Positions 47,100-56,575 are shown, counted from the first letter of the stretch. The stretch is DNA of 64,000 nucleotides from Nocardia sp. NRRL S-836 (GCF_001279525.1 NZ_LGDY01000091.1:186001-250000); one strand, 5' to 3'. Program-made: numbers and translations. Notes: generated by a model from the sequence alone, not told the origin.

Positions 47100-47897
47100 T
47101 CAGTGCCGCCCGGCACCCGAGTCCGCGAGCACGCGCACCGCTTCGTCCACCGCGGCGCACCGCGCGCGCCGCACCGCTTCGGACACCGGTCGCAACGCCT
47201 CGGTCCGCGCTGCCATCGCCGACGCCGACACCGCGCCACCCGGCGAGTCCGACCGGGCGACGGACACGATCGCGTCCACCTCGGCGGCCCGCTGCAGCAC
47301 CCGCAGCGAGCGCGGCGGCATCGCGTCCGGCCAGGGCAGCACCGAGTTCGCGGCGGCCAGGTCCGCGATCTCCTTGCGCACGTTCGGCCGGTGCTTGGCC
47401 ACGTCCAGCGCAGCCAGTGCCGCGGTCGCCTCGCGCAGCGCCGCACCCAGTCCCTGCTCGGCCTCGCCGATCGGGATGTGCTCCAGGCCGTTGGACGAGG
47501 CCAGGTCGAACACGGTCCAGCGCATCACGCCGTCCGCGACGATCTTCGGCACCAGCCCCACGTGCACGGACGGGATCACGAGCGCCTCACCGGAGCGCAG
47601 CGCGCACGTCGCGAGCGGGCCCTTGCCGCCCAGCCCGCGCACGTCGCCGGGCACCGGCAGGACCAGCCGCGCCGAGGTCGCACCCGCGCGCCGCAACGCG
47701 GCCAGCAGCAGGGCGGGCCCCACGGGGGCCTCGTCGGGACCGGGGAGGTCGAGCGCCGTGGCGGTGCCGTCGTCGTCGGCCACCACCTCGTGCTGCTCGG
47801 CCCACGTGTGCAGGGCGTCGAGGACGTCGTCGGAGGCGGCCAGACCGTGCAGCCATCCCGACGTCCACACGACCAGCGTGGCACTCGCACAGGACAC
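47100..47897 (-). CDS. Conserved actinobacterial-type protein, function unknown
   Basis: A 265-residue soluble protein with no family I can name. It has an alternation of short strands and helices in the first 150 residues (SATLVVWTSGWLHGL, ARLVLPVPGDVRGLGGKGPLA, EALVIPSVHVGLVPKIV and MRWTVFDLASS) and a helical C-terminal half rich in alanine and arginine. The first half looks like a small conserved domain; the proline-rich loop VPGDVRGLGG may be functional. GTG 47897 is used. It is next to a YcxB-like gene on the same strand and upstream of a MoxR-VWA operon on the other strand. Confidence 0.7.
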   Translation of the reverse strand: MSCASATLVVWTSGWLHGLAASDDVLDALHTWAEQHEVVADDDGTATALDLPGPDEAPVGPALLLAALRRAGATSARLVLPVPGDVRGLGGKGPLATCALRSGEALVIPSVHVGLVPKIVADGVMRWTVFDLASSNGLEHIPIGEAEQGLGAALREATAALAALDVAKHRPNVRKEIADLAAANSVLPWPDAMPPRSLRVLQRAAEVDAIVSVARSDSPGGAVSASAMAARTEALRPVSEAVRRARCAAVDEAVRVLADSGAGRH

Positions 47898-47958
47898 GCC
47901 GACGAGATTACGTGGCCCGGCGCCCGCCGCCCCACCCGGTGTCTCGGATCGGGCACAC

Positions 47959-48450
47959 CTACTTCGCGGGCCCGATGTGCTGTTCGAGCAGCGCCCGGAA
48001 CGACTCGGTGTCCTGCGTGGACGCGAACGCCCGGTGCGGCACCGACAGCGACGCCGAACCCTCGTCCAGCGTCTCCAGCACGAACCCCTGCCGCGTCTCG
48101 GTCCAGCCGGGCAGCTCGGCCCAGTCGAGCTCCTCGCGCACGGCGTTGCCGACGGCCATCCGGAACGACTGGTCGTCCGCGCTGCCGACCACGGTCCGGC
48201 TGATCATCTCGTCCGACGAGAAGCGCCACCACACCGCGACCGGCTCCATGAAACCGATCACCAGCGCGCACACCAGGCCGAAGACCGCCGCGGGCACCAT
48301 GTCGTCGTAGAAGAACAGCAAGACCAGCGAGAGGCCGCCGAGCGCGACCGCGAACCACGGCGCCCACCGGAACATCGGCACCATCGTGCGCAGGCTGGCC
48401 CGCCAGTCCGCGGGCGACGGGGCCCACCTGAAATCGACACAGTTGCTCAT
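47959..48450 (-). CDS. YcxB-like membrane protein
   Basis: A 163-residue protein with two adjacent membrane helices (about 30-47 and 50-72, WFAVALGGLSLVLLFFYDDMVPAAVFGLVCALVIGF read in parts). The C-terminal half has the YcxB pattern: SDEMISRTVVGSADDQSF, the WAELPGWTETRQGFVLE segment and SVPHRAFASTQDTESFRALL. YcxB proteins are short membrane proteins of unknown role. ATG 48450 is chosen as the first codon before the conserved part. Confidence 0.75.
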   Translation of the reverse strand: MSNCVDFRWAPSPADWRASLRTMVPMFRWAPWFAVALGGLSLVLLFFYDDMVPAAVFGLVCALVIGFMEPVAVWWRFSSDEMISRTVVGSADDQSFRMAVGNAVREELDWAELPGWTETRQGFVLETLDEGSASLSVPHRAFASTQDTESFRALLEQHIGPAK

Positions 48451-48725
48451 ATCGCCCCGCATTCTCCTGCACGGAGGGCGGCTGGATCCGGGGGATCGGG
48501 AAAACAGCGGGTCCGCCTGGACGCCATGCGTTCGCTCATGGCTGACAAGACCCCGGTCACGTGGCCGATCCCGCTCGTGCTGCCGGCCGGAGGGTGTCCA
48601 ACCTGGGTTCCTTGTGTCGCAACGGGGACTTCGCCCTTCGATCCGGTGTTCCGCCGGGCGTCGTGGCGGTGGCCGCGGGATGGCGGCTGGAGTCGCTCCA
48701 CGTCGAAATTGTCGGTGGTCCTGCG
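48451..48725. other. Intergenic region without supported gene
   Basis: About 275 bp between the YcxB-like gene (minus) and the MoxR operon (plus). Reading frames here lack starts with ribosome sites and show no family resemblance. Apart from the promoter next to the MoxR gene, I see nothing in it. Confidence 0.5.
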
Positions 48726-48731
48726 TAGCGT
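48726..48731 (+). promoter_or_regulatory. -10 element TAGCGT of a leaderless promoter
   Basis: TAGCGT fits TANNNT and ends 7 bases before GTG 48739 of the second MoxR-like ATPase. No Shine-Dalgarno sequence is present. Confidence 0.45.
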
Positions 48732-48738
48732 CGTCGGT

Positions 48739-50130
48739 GTGACCCAGAACCTGGCCCGCACGGCGGGCGAACTGCGCGCCGCCGGGCACCGGCCGCGCGG
48801 CGTCAAGGCCGAGATCCGCGAGAACCTCCTCGCCGCTCTGCGCGAGGGACGCAACCCGTGGCCCGGCATCGTCGGTTTCGACCGCACGGTGCTCCCGCAG
48901 CTCGAACGGGCGTTGCTCGCCGGGCACGACGTGGTCCTGCTCGGCGAGCGCGGGCAGGGCAAGACCCGCCTGCTGCGCACGATCGTGTCGCTGCTGGACG
49001 AGTGGACGCCCGTGATCGAGGGCTCCGAGCTGGGCGAACACCCGCTCGACCCGATCACGCCCGAGTCACGGCGGCGGGCCGCCGAGCTCGGCGACGACCT
49101 GCCGGTGGTGTGGCGGCACCGCGACGAGCGCTACGCGGAGAAGCTCGCGACGCCGGACACCTCCGTCGGCGACCTGGTCGGCGACGTCGACCCGGTGAAG
49201 GTCGCCCAGGGCCGTTCGCTCGGCGACCCGGAGACGATCCACTACGGCATGCTGCCCCGCGCCCACCGCGGCATCATCGCCATCAACGAGCTCCCCGACC
49301 TGGCCGAACGCATCCAGGTCGCGCTGCTGAACGTCATGGAGGAGCGCGACATCCAGGTCCGCGGCTACACGCTGCGGCTGCCGCTGGACGTGCTGCTCGT
49401 CGCCACCGCGAACCCCGAGGACTACACCAACCGCGGCCGCATCATCACGCCGCTGAAGGACCGCTTCGGCGCCGAGGTGCGCACGCACTACCCGCTGGAG
49501 ATCGACGCCGAGGTGGACCTGGTCCGCCAGGAGGCCGAGCTCGTGGCGGAGGTCGGCGACCACCTGCTGGAGATCATCGCGCGGTTCGTGCGCCACCTGC
49601 GCGAGTCGTCGTCGATCGACCAGCGTTCCGGTGTGTCGGCGCGGTTCGCGGTCGCGGCGGCCGAGACCGTCGCGGCGTCGGCCCTGCGCCGGTCCGCGCT
49701 GATCGGCGAGACGCCGGCCATCGCGCGGCCTGTCGACCTGGAGTCGGTGCCGGACGTGCTGCGCGGCAAGCTGGAATTTGAGGCGGGGGAGGAGGGCCGC
49801 GAGGACGAGGTGCTGGTGCACCTGCTGCGCCGCTCGATCGCCGACACCGCGCGCGCCCGCCTGGCCGGGCTGAACCTGAAGACGCTGGCCGAAGCCGTCT
49901 CGGACGGCCACCCGGTCGCGACCGGTGACCGGGTGCACGCCGGCGACCTGCTGGCGGCGCTGCCCGAGCTGCCGGTCCTGCACGAGGTGGCCGCCCGCCT
50001 GGGCGCCGGCCCGAAGGACCCGGTCGGCCGCATCGCCTCCGCCGTCGAGCTCGCGCTCGAGTCGCTGTACCTGACGCGACACCTCTCCAAGGACACCTCT
50101 TCCGACGACGACCGATCGGTGTACGGATGA
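48739..50130 (+). CDS. MoxR / magnesium-chelatase I-like AAA+ ATPase
   Basis: A 463-residue ATPase. Walker A is GERGQGKT (about 69-76), Walker B IIAINELPDLAERIQ, sensor 1 VATANPEDYTNRGRI, and the arginine region PLKDRFGAEV. The N-terminal start TAGELRAAGHRPRGVKAEIRENL and the C-terminal helical part are typical of the actinobacterial ATPase that pairs with a CoxE-like VWA protein. The VWA gene follows with ATGA overlap. By analogy with BchI/BchD and MoxR/VWA pairs, the two should form a complex that remodels some target; the target is unknown. Confidence 0.9.
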   Translation: MTQNLARTAGELRAAGHRPRGVKAEIRENLLAALREGRNPWPGIVGFDRTVLPQLERALLAGHDVVLLGERGQGKTRLLRTIVSLLDEWTPVIEGSELGEHPLDPITPESRRRAAELGDDLPVVWRHRDERYAEKLATPDTSVGDLVGDVDPVKVAQGRSLGDPETIHYGMLPRAHRGIIAINELPDLAERIQVALLNVMEERDIQVRGYTLRLPLDVLLVATANPEDYTNRGRIITPLKDRFGAEVRTHYPLEIDAEVDLVRQEAELVAEVGDHLLEIIARFVRHLRESSSIDQRSGVSARFAVAAAETVAASALRRSALIGETPAIARPVDLESVPDVLRGKLEFEAGEEGREDEVLVHLLRRSIADTARARLAGLNLKTLAEAVSDGHPVATGDRVHAGDLLAALPELPVLHEVAARLGAGPKDPVGRIASAVELALESLYLTRHLSKDTSSDDDRSVYG

Positions 50131-52055
50131 GATACCGCTACGGACGCTGGGGCGGCGGCGCCGATCCGCTGGCGCCGCCCGTCGACCTGCGTGCGGCCGT
50201 GGACGAGCTCGGCCGCGAGATCATGGAGGGCGCCTCGCCCAACGCGGCCCTGCGCGAGCTGCTGCGGCGTGGCGTCGACGGCACCCGCGGCCTGGACGAC
50301 CTGACGTCGCGGCTGTGGCAGCGGCGTTCCTCGATCCAGCGCCGCCACCGCCTGGACGGCACGCTGCAGGAGGTCCGGCGGCTGCTGGACGAGGCGCTGG
50401 AGGCGGAGCGGCGGGCCTTGTTCCCCGACCCGTCCGACGACGCCCGCTTCCGCGAGGCCCAGCTGGACGCGCTGCCGCAGGGCACCGCGGCGGCGGTGCA
50501 GGAGCTGTCGAACTACTCGTGGCGCTCCGACGAGGCGCGCCAGGCGTTCGAGCAGATCCGCGACCTGCTCGGCCGCGAGCTGCTGGACCAGCGCTTCCAG
50601 GGCATGAAGGAGGCGCTGTCCAACGTCGACTCCGAGGACGTGCGCCGCATCCAGCGCATGCTGCGCGACCTGAACGAGCTGCTGACCGCACACGCCGCGG
50701 CCTCACCGGACACGCCGCGCATGTTCGCCGAGTTCATGCGCAAGCACGGCGACTTCTTCCCGGAGAAGCCGCAGAACGTCGACGAGCTGATCGACGCGCT
50801 CGCCGCCCGTTCGGCCGCCGCGCAACGCATGATGAACTCGATGACCGAGGAGCAGCGCGCCGAGCTGTCCGCGTTGTCCCAGCAGGCCTTCGGCGGCATC
50901 GGCTCCCAGCTGTCCACGTTGGACTCGCTGCTGCAGCGCCTGCGTCCCGGCGAGGACTGGACCTCCTCGGCCCGGTTCCGCGGCCAGGACCCGCTCGGCC
51001 TCGGTGAGGGCGCGCAGGCGATGGCGGACCTGGCCGAGCTCGACGCACTGGCCGAGCAGCTGGCCCAGTCCTACCCCGGTGCCCGCCTGGAGGACATCGA
51101 CCTGGAGGCGCTGGAACGGCAGCTGGGCCCCGAGGCCACCGTGGATGCCCGCCGGCTCGCCGAGCTGGAGAAGGCGTTGCGCCAGCAGAACATCCTCGAA
51201 CGCGCACCGGACGGTTCACTGCGCCTGACCCCGAAGGCGTTGCGCCGCCTCGGCGAGACCGCGCTGCGCGGCGTCGTCGACCAGCTGCGCTCGTCGCAGG
51301 GCTCCCGCGAGACCGTGTCCGCCGGTGCCGCGGGCGAGCTGATCGGCTCGACCCGCCCGTGGCAGTTCGGCGACACCGAACCGTGGGACGTGCCCCGCAC
51401 CCTGCGCAACTCCGTGCTGCGCTCGGGTTCCATGTCGCTCGACGTGGTCGACCTCGAAGTCGCCGAGACCGAACACCGCTCGCGCGCGGCGGTGGCGCTG
51501 TGCGTGGACACATCGTGGTCGATGGTGCAGGACGGCCGCTGGGTGCCCATGAAGCGCACGGCACTGGCCCTGCACCACCTGATCCAGACCCGGTTCCGCA
51601 CCGACGCGCTGCAGCTGGTGACCTTCGGCCGTTACGCGGAGGCCGTCGACATCGGCCAGCTCACCGCACTGGAAGGCGTCTGGGAACAGGGCACCAACCT
51701 GCACCACGCCCTGCTGCTGGCCGGCCGCCACGTCCGCCGCCACCCCGACGCCCAGCCCGTCATCCTGGTCGTCACCGACGGCGAACCCACCGCGCACCTC
51801 GAACCCGAGGGCGACGCCGAGTTCAACTACCCGCCCCTGCCCCGCACCCTGACGAAAACCCTCAACGAGGTCGACTCCCTGGCCCGCCTGGGCGCCACGA
51901 TCTCGGTCTTCAAACTGGGCGACGACCCCCGCCTGGCCGCTTTCGTGGACATCGTGGCCCGCCGCGGCGGCGGCCGCGTGGTGGCCGCCGACGAGGACGG
52001 CCTGGGCGCCGCCGTGGTCAGCGACTACCTGACCTCCCGCCGCCGGCGCCGCTGA
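50127..52055 (+). CDS. CoxE-like VWA domain protein, MoxR partner
   Basis: A 642-residue soluble protein. The first 430 residues are mostly helical and rich in charged residues; PNAALRELLRRGVDGTRGLDDLTSRLW is near the start, in parts. The C-terminal 190 residues are a VWA domain with MIDAS CVDTSWSMVQDG (about residue 460) and VVTDGEPTAH. It is the second gene of the AAA+ ATPase operon (ATGA overlap). The pair resembles cytosolic VWA-MoxR systems and not the membrane-bound one at 28.7-31.7 kb, so the window has two independent MoxR systems. Confidence 0.88.
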   Translation: MRYRYGRWGGGADPLAPPVDLRAAVDELGREIMEGASPNAALRELLRRGVDGTRGLDDLTSRLWQRRSSIQRRHRLDGTLQEVRRLLDEALEAERRALFPDPSDDARFREAQLDALPQGTAAAVQELSNYSWRSDEARQAFEQIRDLLGRELLDQRFQGMKEALSNVDSEDVRRIQRMLRDLNELLTAHAAASPDTPRMFAEFMRKHGDFFPEKPQNVDELIDALAARSAAAQRMMNSMTEEQRAELSALSQQAFGGIGSQLSTLDSLLQRLRPGEDWTSSARFRGQDPLGLGEGAQAMADLAELDALAEQLAQSYPGARLEDIDLEALERQLGPEATVDARRLAELEKALRQQNILERAPDGSLRLTPKALRRLGETALRGVVDQLRSSQGSRETVSAGAAGELIGSTRPWQFGDTEPWDVPRTLRNSVLRSGSMSLDVVDLEVAETEHRSRAAVALCVDTSWSMVQDGRWVPMKRTALALHHLIQTRFRTDALQLVTFGRYAEAVDIGQLTALEGVWEQGTNLHHALLLAGRHVRRHPDAQPVILVVTDGEPTAHLEPEGDAEFNYPPLPRTLTKTLNEVDSLARLGATISVFKLGDDPRLAAFVDIVARRGGGRVVAADEDGLGAAVVSDYLTSRRRRR

Positions 52056-52086
52056 CCGGCCGATGCCGCCGACCGCGGTGCGACGC

Positions 52087-52117
52087 GGGTACCCCGGCCC
52101 ACCGGGGTACCCCTGCG
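52087..52117. repeat. Palindrome after the MoxR-VWA operon, shared with 12.9 kb
   Basis: GGGTACCCCGG (52087-52097) and CCGGGGTACCC (52102-52112) form an 11-bp perfect stem with 4-base loop. The right side runs on as GGGGTACCCCTGCGTGAGCC, which matches the reverse strand of 12924-12956 except for one base. It lies 31 bp after the VWA stop, so it may also act as a terminator. It directly touches the GTG start of the next gene. Confidence 0.6.
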
Positions 52118-52518
52118 TGAGCCCGCGCCGCTTCCTGCTGGCAGCGGTGGCGAGCGGCCTGCCGTCGACGCTCCACGCCCTCGCGACGGGCGCAGACCCG
52201 TTGCAGGCGACGAAAGCCGCAGCCTCGCTGGCACCCCTGGCCAGGCAGCGGCCAGGCTCGGCCACGCTCGCCGGAACGCCGCTGCGCGGCGCGATCGTCC
52301 ACGTCGCGGTGTCGGCGTGGTGGTCGTTCGTGCTGACGCGCCTGCGGGTGCGTGGCGTGCTCGGCGGCGCGGTGGCCGGGCTGTTGATCGCCGCGCTCGA
52401 CCTGGAGGTCATCGGGCGGCGTTACCCGGAGGTGCGGGCGCTGCCTCGGGTGCCGCAGTGGCTGGACCACGTGGCGTTCGGGGTGCTCGTCGTTCCTCGA
52501 TCGAGCCGAGGAACTTGA
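52117..52518 (+). CDS. Small membrane protein, function unknown
   Basis: A 133-residue protein with two or three hydrophobic helices: RRFLLAAVASGLPSTLHALATG at the start, AIVHVAVSAWWSFVLTRL and [20 protein letters not shown]. The second half ends in a short loop and PQWLDHVAFGVLVV. GTG 52117 is used because the upstream part of this frame crosses the palindrome and has no start signal. It may still belong to the MoxR operon by position, 61 bp away. No family could be named. Confidence 0.6.
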   Translation: MSPRRFLLAAVASGLPSTLHALATGADPLQATKAAASLAPLARQRPGSATLAGTPLRGAIVHVAVSAWWSFVLTRLRVRGVLGGAVAGLLIAALDLEVIGRRYPEVRALPRVPQWLDHVAFGVLVVPRSSRGT

Positions 52519-52610
52519 GCGCGCCCGCCCGGTGGGGCGCCGATTCCGGCGTGAGAACAGGGGCGGGGGCGGCGCGGGCAAGAGAGCGGTGGCGCTCGCC
52601 GGTTTCCGTC

Positions 52611-52811
52611 CCGTGGGCACGCGCTCGGCTGGTGCTGCTCTGTCGCGTGGGCACGCGCCTGGGCGGTGCTGCTCTGTCGCGTGGGCACGCGCTCGGCTGG
52701 TGCTGCTCTGTCGCGTGGGCACGCGCCCGGCCGGTGCTGCTCGTCGCGTGAGCACGCACCCAGCCGGTGCCGCTCAGTCGCGTGGCACACGGCTGGCCGG
52801 CGCTGCTCGGT
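52611..52811. repeat. Six-unit 33-34 bp minisatellite
   Basis: Six head-to-tail units of 33-34 bp, close to CGCGTGGGCACGCGCTCGG plus CTGGTGCTGCTCTGT. Unit boundaries fall near 52611, 52644, 52678, 52712, 52745 and 52779. The first three are most alike, with decay to the right. As 34 is not a multiple of three, no frame is kept, so it is not coding. It lies in a 409-bp gap with no other gene. There are no spacers, so it is not CRISPR. Confidence 0.85.
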
Positions 52812-52927
52812 CCGTTGGCCGCACCGCTCGCGAGGCCAGCGGCGGTGCCGCGTGCGAGCCGCCGCCGGAACCCCGGTTGCCCGGGTTGTGATCCTCGTAG
52901 CGGATCGGCTGGCACCTGGGAGGACGG

Positions 52928-53116
52928 TTGGCGAGGCGGCAGTACGTGGCGAGGGGCGTGCCCGGCGGGTACCGGATCTGGAACAACAGGTCGCGGCGGT
53001 GGTGGGGCGACCACTACGAGGTCTGCCCCGACGACCTGCTCACCGAGATGAACGGCGCCGCGGACCCCGCGCGGATCACCGCCCTGCTCCAGCGCTACCG
53101 GGCGCTCCGACGCTGA
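52928..53116 (+). CDS. Small protein of about 62 residues, function unknown
   Basis: A 62-residue reading frame with GYRIWNNRSRRWWGDHYEVCPDDLLTEMN, here long but read as two pieces GYRIWNNRSRRWWG and DHYEVCPDDLLTEMN. Such a tryptophan-rich start and acidic LL helix is seen in short actinobacterial proteins. The TTG start has GGGAGG 4 bases upstream; GTG 52946 is an alternative. Its codon use is like that of neighbouring genes (GC-rich third positions). It stands alone between the minisatellite and a decayed-repeat gap. Confidence 0.55.
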   Translation: MARRQYVARGVPGGYRIWNNRSRRWWGDHYEVCPDDLLTEMNGAADPARITALLQRYRALRR

Positions 53117-53386
53117 GTGAGCGCGGCCGAGCCCGCGTTGACTCGACCATCGCGTGTGGACCGCCGTGTGCGAGCGGCCGCGGGCTGGCAACTGGGTGTG
53201 GGAAGCCGCATGCGGGCCGCTGGGTGCGCACCCCGCGTGTGGCGTCGGATATGAGCGGCCGGGTGGTGGGCGCCGGGTGCTGGCCGCCGGGTGGTGGCCG
53301 GGCGGGAGTAGCCGGGCGCAGGCAGCCGCGAGCGAGCCACCAGGTCCAACCCGAGCGGCCCCGCCAGGCCAGGCAGGGCGGGAGCG
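53117..53386. other. GC-rich gap with quasi-repeats
   Basis: About 270 bp rich in GCCGGGTGGTGG and GCGGCCG variants without open frame support on either strand. Similar words recur at intervals near 53260, 53285 and 53300. It looks like a decayed simple-repeat tract. No terminator or promoter is certain. Confidence 0.45.
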
Positions 53387-53935
53387 TCAGTAGCTGTACA
53401 GGCTCGCCAGGCGGGGCAGGCGGCGGGCCATCTCGGATTCGTCGTCGAAGTCGAAGGACCAGTCGGGGTCGAGGTCGGGGTAGCGGATGGTGAAGGCGTC
53501 CTGGGGCAGGCGCATGCCGGTGGCGGTGAGGTGGGCGTCCCAGGCGATGGTCAGGGCCTCCTGGCACTCGAACTCGTCGCCGGACTCGGCCGCGGCGACG
53601 ACGGCGGGGAGGTCGGCCAGCGAGTCGGGGGAGGCGACGGCGGTGGTGTAGACGGCTTCGCCCTGGGTGAGCAGCCAGCCGCGGAAGTAGTCGAAGCCGT
53701 CGTCGGAGCAGCCGCCGTTGATCACGTAGGCCGCCGCCCACAGCGGGTTGCTGTAGGAGAACGCCATGACGTCCCAGAGGACCTGCTGGGCGGAGACGAT
53801 CTCGCCGGGCGGCAGGGGCGCCAGGAGGGACTTGGTGGCGGCGACCACGGCGCAGCAGTCCGACGGGTCGGGGACGGTGGCGCGGGCGTCGGCGATCAGC
53901 TTCCAGAAGGTGTTCGAGTCCACGTCAGCGAGCAT
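53387..53935 (-). CDS. DUF4240 family protein
   Basis: A 182-residue protein. The conserved N terminus FWKLIADARATVPDPSD, the central LWDVMAFSYSNPLWAAAYVINGGCSDDGFDYFRGWLLTQGE (in pieces) and LPQDAFTIRYPDLDPDW match DUF4240, which is found near toxins and in defensive contexts; its role is unknown. ATG 53935 is chosen as the conserved FW motif begins nine residues later; the longer frame would cover the divergent promoter. Confidence 0.85.
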   Translation of the reverse strand: MLADVDSNTFWKLIADARATVPDPSDCCAVVAATKSLLAPLPPGEIVSAQQVLWDVMAFSYSNPLWAAAYVINGGCSDDGFDYFRGWLLTQGEAVYTTAVASPDSLADLPAVVAAAESGDEFECQEALTIAWDAHLTATGMRLPQDAFTIRYPDLDPDWSFDFDDESEMARRLPRLASLYSY

Positions 53936-53986
53936 GGCAGAGGGGACCGACAATTTTCGGCTGCTGACGAACCGGGCGGCAGCGCA

Positions 53987-53992
53987 TAGGTT
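53987..53992 (+). promoter_or_regulatory. -10 element TAGGTT of a leaderless promoter
   Basis: TAGGTT fits TANNNT and ends 6 bases before ATG 53999. No ribosome site is present. Confidence 0.5.
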
Positions 53993-53998
53993 GGGAAC

Positions 53999-54811
53999 AT
54001 GATCAGGACTCTGTGGCGTTCGCTCGAAGCTGTGCACGCGATGATCTACTTCGCACCCCAGGCGGACAGCCGGTACGCGCAGGCCGGGCTCGACCGGCCG
54101 GGCGGGTACTTCGCGTCACGGGCCGCCGCGCTCGGGCCCGTGCCGGCGGAGGTCGTGATCGCCACCTTCTACAACTTCAGCCCCGAGCTCGTGAAGGCAT
54201 GCATTCCCGCGGCGTGGGAGAAGGTCACGCCCGCGCAGATGATCGAGCTGCGGATGGCCGCGGCGGACGAGGCGTTGCGGCCGGTGCTGCCCGGCGACCT
54301 CACGGAGATCACCGAGCTGGCCAGGCGGGCCGCCGAGCGGTCGAAGGAGATGGCCTTCGGGCGGACCCTGTTCGCCGCGCACGCGGCTCTGCCGTGGCCG
54401 GAGGACACGGTGTTGCAGCTGTGGCACGCGCAGACGTTGCTGCGCGAGTTCCGCGGCGACGGCCACCTCGCGGCGCTGCTGCAGGAAGCGCTCACCGGCA
54501 TCGAGGCGCTCGTGCTGCACGCGGCGTCGGGCGAGGTGCCGGCCGAGACGTTGCGCAAGACCCGCGGCTGGTCGCAGGAGCAGTGGGCGGAGGCCGCCGA
54601 GGGGCTTCAGCGGCGTGGGCTCGTCACGGCGGAGCAGACGCTGACCGAGGCGGGACGGGAGCTGCGCCAGCGTGTCGAGGACAACACCGACCGCATGAAC
54701 GCGCCGGCCTACGACGTGCTGAGCGAGGCCGAGCAGCAGCGCTACGTCGAGCTCGGCGCGCCGTTGAGCAAGGCCGTCCTCGACGCCGGTCTGCTGCCCG
54801 GTCGGCGCTGA
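53999..54811 (+). CDS. SCO6745-family helix-turn-helix protein
   Basis: A 270-residue mostly helical protein. It begins IRTLWRSLEAVHAMIYFAP and contains RYAQAGLDRPGGYFASRAAALGPVPAEVVIATFYNFSPELV in segments, then LWHAQTLLREFRGDGHLAAL and a winged-helix C-terminal part (TRGWSQEQWAEAAEGLQRRGLV and LTEAGRELRQRVE). These are the SCO6745 (helix-turn-helix) family features. Function unknown. It is leaderless and ends directly against the convergent ctaD gene, with no base between the stop codons. Confidence 0.85.
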   Translation: MIRTLWRSLEAVHAMIYFAPQADSRYAQAGLDRPGGYFASRAAALGPVPAEVVIATFYNFSPELVKACIPAAWEKVTPAQMIELRMAAADEALRPVLPGDLTEITELARRAAERSKEMAFGRTLFAAHAALPWPEDTVLQLWHAQTLLREFRGDGHLAALLQEALTGIEALVLHAASGEVPAETLRKTRGWSQEQWAEAAEGLQRRGLVTAEQTLTEAGRELRQRVEDNTDRMNAPAYDVLSEAEQQRYVELGAPLSKAVLDAGLLPGRR

Positions 54812-56575
54812 CTACTCCGTCTCGTCCTCGCGGTGCGTGGAGGCGAGCGCTTTCTCGGTCACGCCGTCCTTGCCCGGCCGGCGTTTCTCCGGGTTGACCA
54901 GCGAGAAGTGCGCTTCCTCCCGCATCCGCTCGACCATGTGCGGGTAGTGCAGCTCGAACGCGGGCCGCTCCGACCGGATGCGGGGCAGCTCGTGGAAGTT
55001 GTGCCGCGGCGGCGGGGACGACGTCGCCCACTCCAGTGAGTTGCCGTAGCCCCACGGGTCGTCCTGCGGGGCCGGGTCGCCGTAGCGGTAGGAGCGGAAG
55101 ACGTTCCACACGAACGGGAGCACGGACGCGCCGAGCACGAACGAGCTGATCGTGGAGATCATGTTCAGCGTCGTGAACCCGTCGCCTGGCAGGTAGTCGG
55201 CGTATCGGCGCGGCATGCCCTCGTTGCCGAGCCAGTGCTGCACCAGGAACGTGCCGTGGAACCCGAGGAACGTCGTCCAGAAGTGCAGCCTGCCCAGCGG
55301 TTCGTTGAGCATCCGCCCGGTCATCTTCGGGAACCAGAAGTAGATGCCCGCGTAGGTGGCGAACACGATCGTGCCGAACAGCACGTAGTGGAAGTGCGCC
55401 ACCACGAAGTACGTGTCCGACACGTGGAAGTCGAGCGCCGGGGAGGCCAGCAGGATGCCGGTCAGGCCGCCGAACAGGAACGTCACGAGGAAGCCGATCG
55501 AGAACAGCATCGGTGTCTCGAACGTCAGCTGCCCCTTCCACATCGTGCCGATCCAGTTGAAGAACTTGATGCCGGTCGGCACCGCGATCAGGAACGTCAT
55601 CAGCGCGAAGAACGGCAGCAGCACCGCGCCCGTCGCGTACATGTGGTGCGCCCACACGGCCACGGACAGCATCGCGATCGCCAGGGTCGCGAACACCAGG
55701 CCCTTGTAGCCGAACAACGGCTTGCGGCTGAACACCGGCAGGACCTCGGTCACGATCCCGAAGAACGGCAACGCGACGATGTACACCTCGGGGTGGCCGA
55801 AGAACCAGAACAGGTGCTGCCAGAGGATCACGCCGCCGTTGGCCGGGTCGAACACGTGCGCGCCGAGGTGGCGGTCGGCGGCCAGGCCCATCAGCGCGGC
55901 GGTGAGGATCGGGAACGCCAGCAGGATCAGCACGGACGTCACCAGGATGTTCCAGGTGAAGATCGGCATCCGGAACATCGTCATGCCGGGTGCCCGCAGG
56001 CAGATCACCGTCGTGGTCATGTTGACCGCGCCCAGGATCGTGCCCAGGCCGGACACGGCGAGACCCATGATCCACATGTCCGCGCCGACACCGGGGGAGT
56101 GCACGGCGGAGGACAGCGGCGTGTAGGCGAACCAGCCGAAGTCCGCCGCGCCGCCCGGCGTGACGAACCCGAGCACGGTGATGATGGCGCCGAAGAGGTA
56201 CAGCCAGTACGAGAAGGCGTTCAGGCGCGGGAACGCCACGTCCGGCGAGCCGATCTGCAGCGGCAGCACGAAGTTCGCGAACCCGAAGAGGATCGGCGTC
56301 GCGTACAGCAGCAGCATGACCGTGCCGTGCATGGTGAACAGCTGGTTGTACTGCTCGTTCGACAGGAACTGCAGCCCCGGCCGCCCCAGCTCCGCACGCA
56401 TCAGCAGCGCCATCAGGCCGCCGATCATGAAGAACACGAACGACGTGGTCAGGTACATGATCCCGATCTGCTTGGGATCGGTGGTCCGGAAGAGCGACAG
56501 CAGGTAGGACCCCTTCGGCCGGGCGCGGGCCGCGCCGGGATGGGGTACCACCGGTGTTGGCTTGATCGTCGTCAT
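54812..56575 (-). CDS. ctaD: Cytochrome c oxidase subunit I
   Basis: A 587-residue catalytic subunit of the aa3 oxidase. It has twelve membrane helices, haem a ligand in [10 protein letters not shown], the CuB and Tyr cross-link region FFGHPEVYI, the HHMYATG pair and the HFHYVLFGT pair for haem a3/a. The C-terminal tail is 50 residues longer than the last helix, common in actinobacteria. GGAGG is placed before the ATG. No other oxidase genes (ctaC, ctaE, qcr) are in the window, typical of actinomycetes where ctaD is separate. It is convergent with the SCO6745-like gene. Confidence 0.97.
   Translation of the reverse strand: MTTIKPTPVVPHPGAARARPKGSYLLSLFRTTDPKQIGIMYLTTSFVFFMIGGLMALLMRAELGRPGLQFLSNEQYNQLFTMHGTVMLLLYATPILFGFANFVLPLQIGSPDVAFPRLNAFSYWLYLFGAIITVLGFVTPGGAADFGWFAYTPLSSAVHSPGVGADMWIMGLAVSGLGTILGAVNMTTTVICLRAPGMTMFRMPIFTWNILVTSVLILLAFPILTAALMGLAADRHLGAHVFDPANGGVILWQHLFWFFGHPEVYIVALPFFGIVTEVLPVFSRKPLFGYKGLVFATLAIAMLSVAVWAHHMYATGAVLLPFFALMTFLIAVPTGIKFFNWIGTMWKGQLTFETPMLFSIGFLVTFLFGGLTGILLASPALDFHVSDTYFVVAHFHYVLFGTIVFATYAGIYFWFPKMTGRMLNEPLGRLHFWTTFLGFHGTFLVQHWLGNEGMPRRYADYLPGDGFTTLNMISTISSFVLGASVLPFVWNVFRSYRYGDPAPQDDPWGYGNSLEWATSSPPPRHNFHELPRIRSERPAFELHYPHMVERMREEAHFSLVNPEKRRPGKDGVTEKALASTHREDETE

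Noticed and set aside
48451..48725. A small gene in the gap before the MoxR operon
   Set aside because: Frames lack ribosome sites, conserved features and typical codon use.
45232..48738. Upstream extension of the second MoxR ATPase frame
   Set aside because: It lies opposite three minus-strand genes; the family start and a leaderless promoter are at 48739.
52611..52811. CRISPR array
   Set aside because: Units are directly adjacent, 33-34 bp, with no unique spacers and no cas genes in the window.
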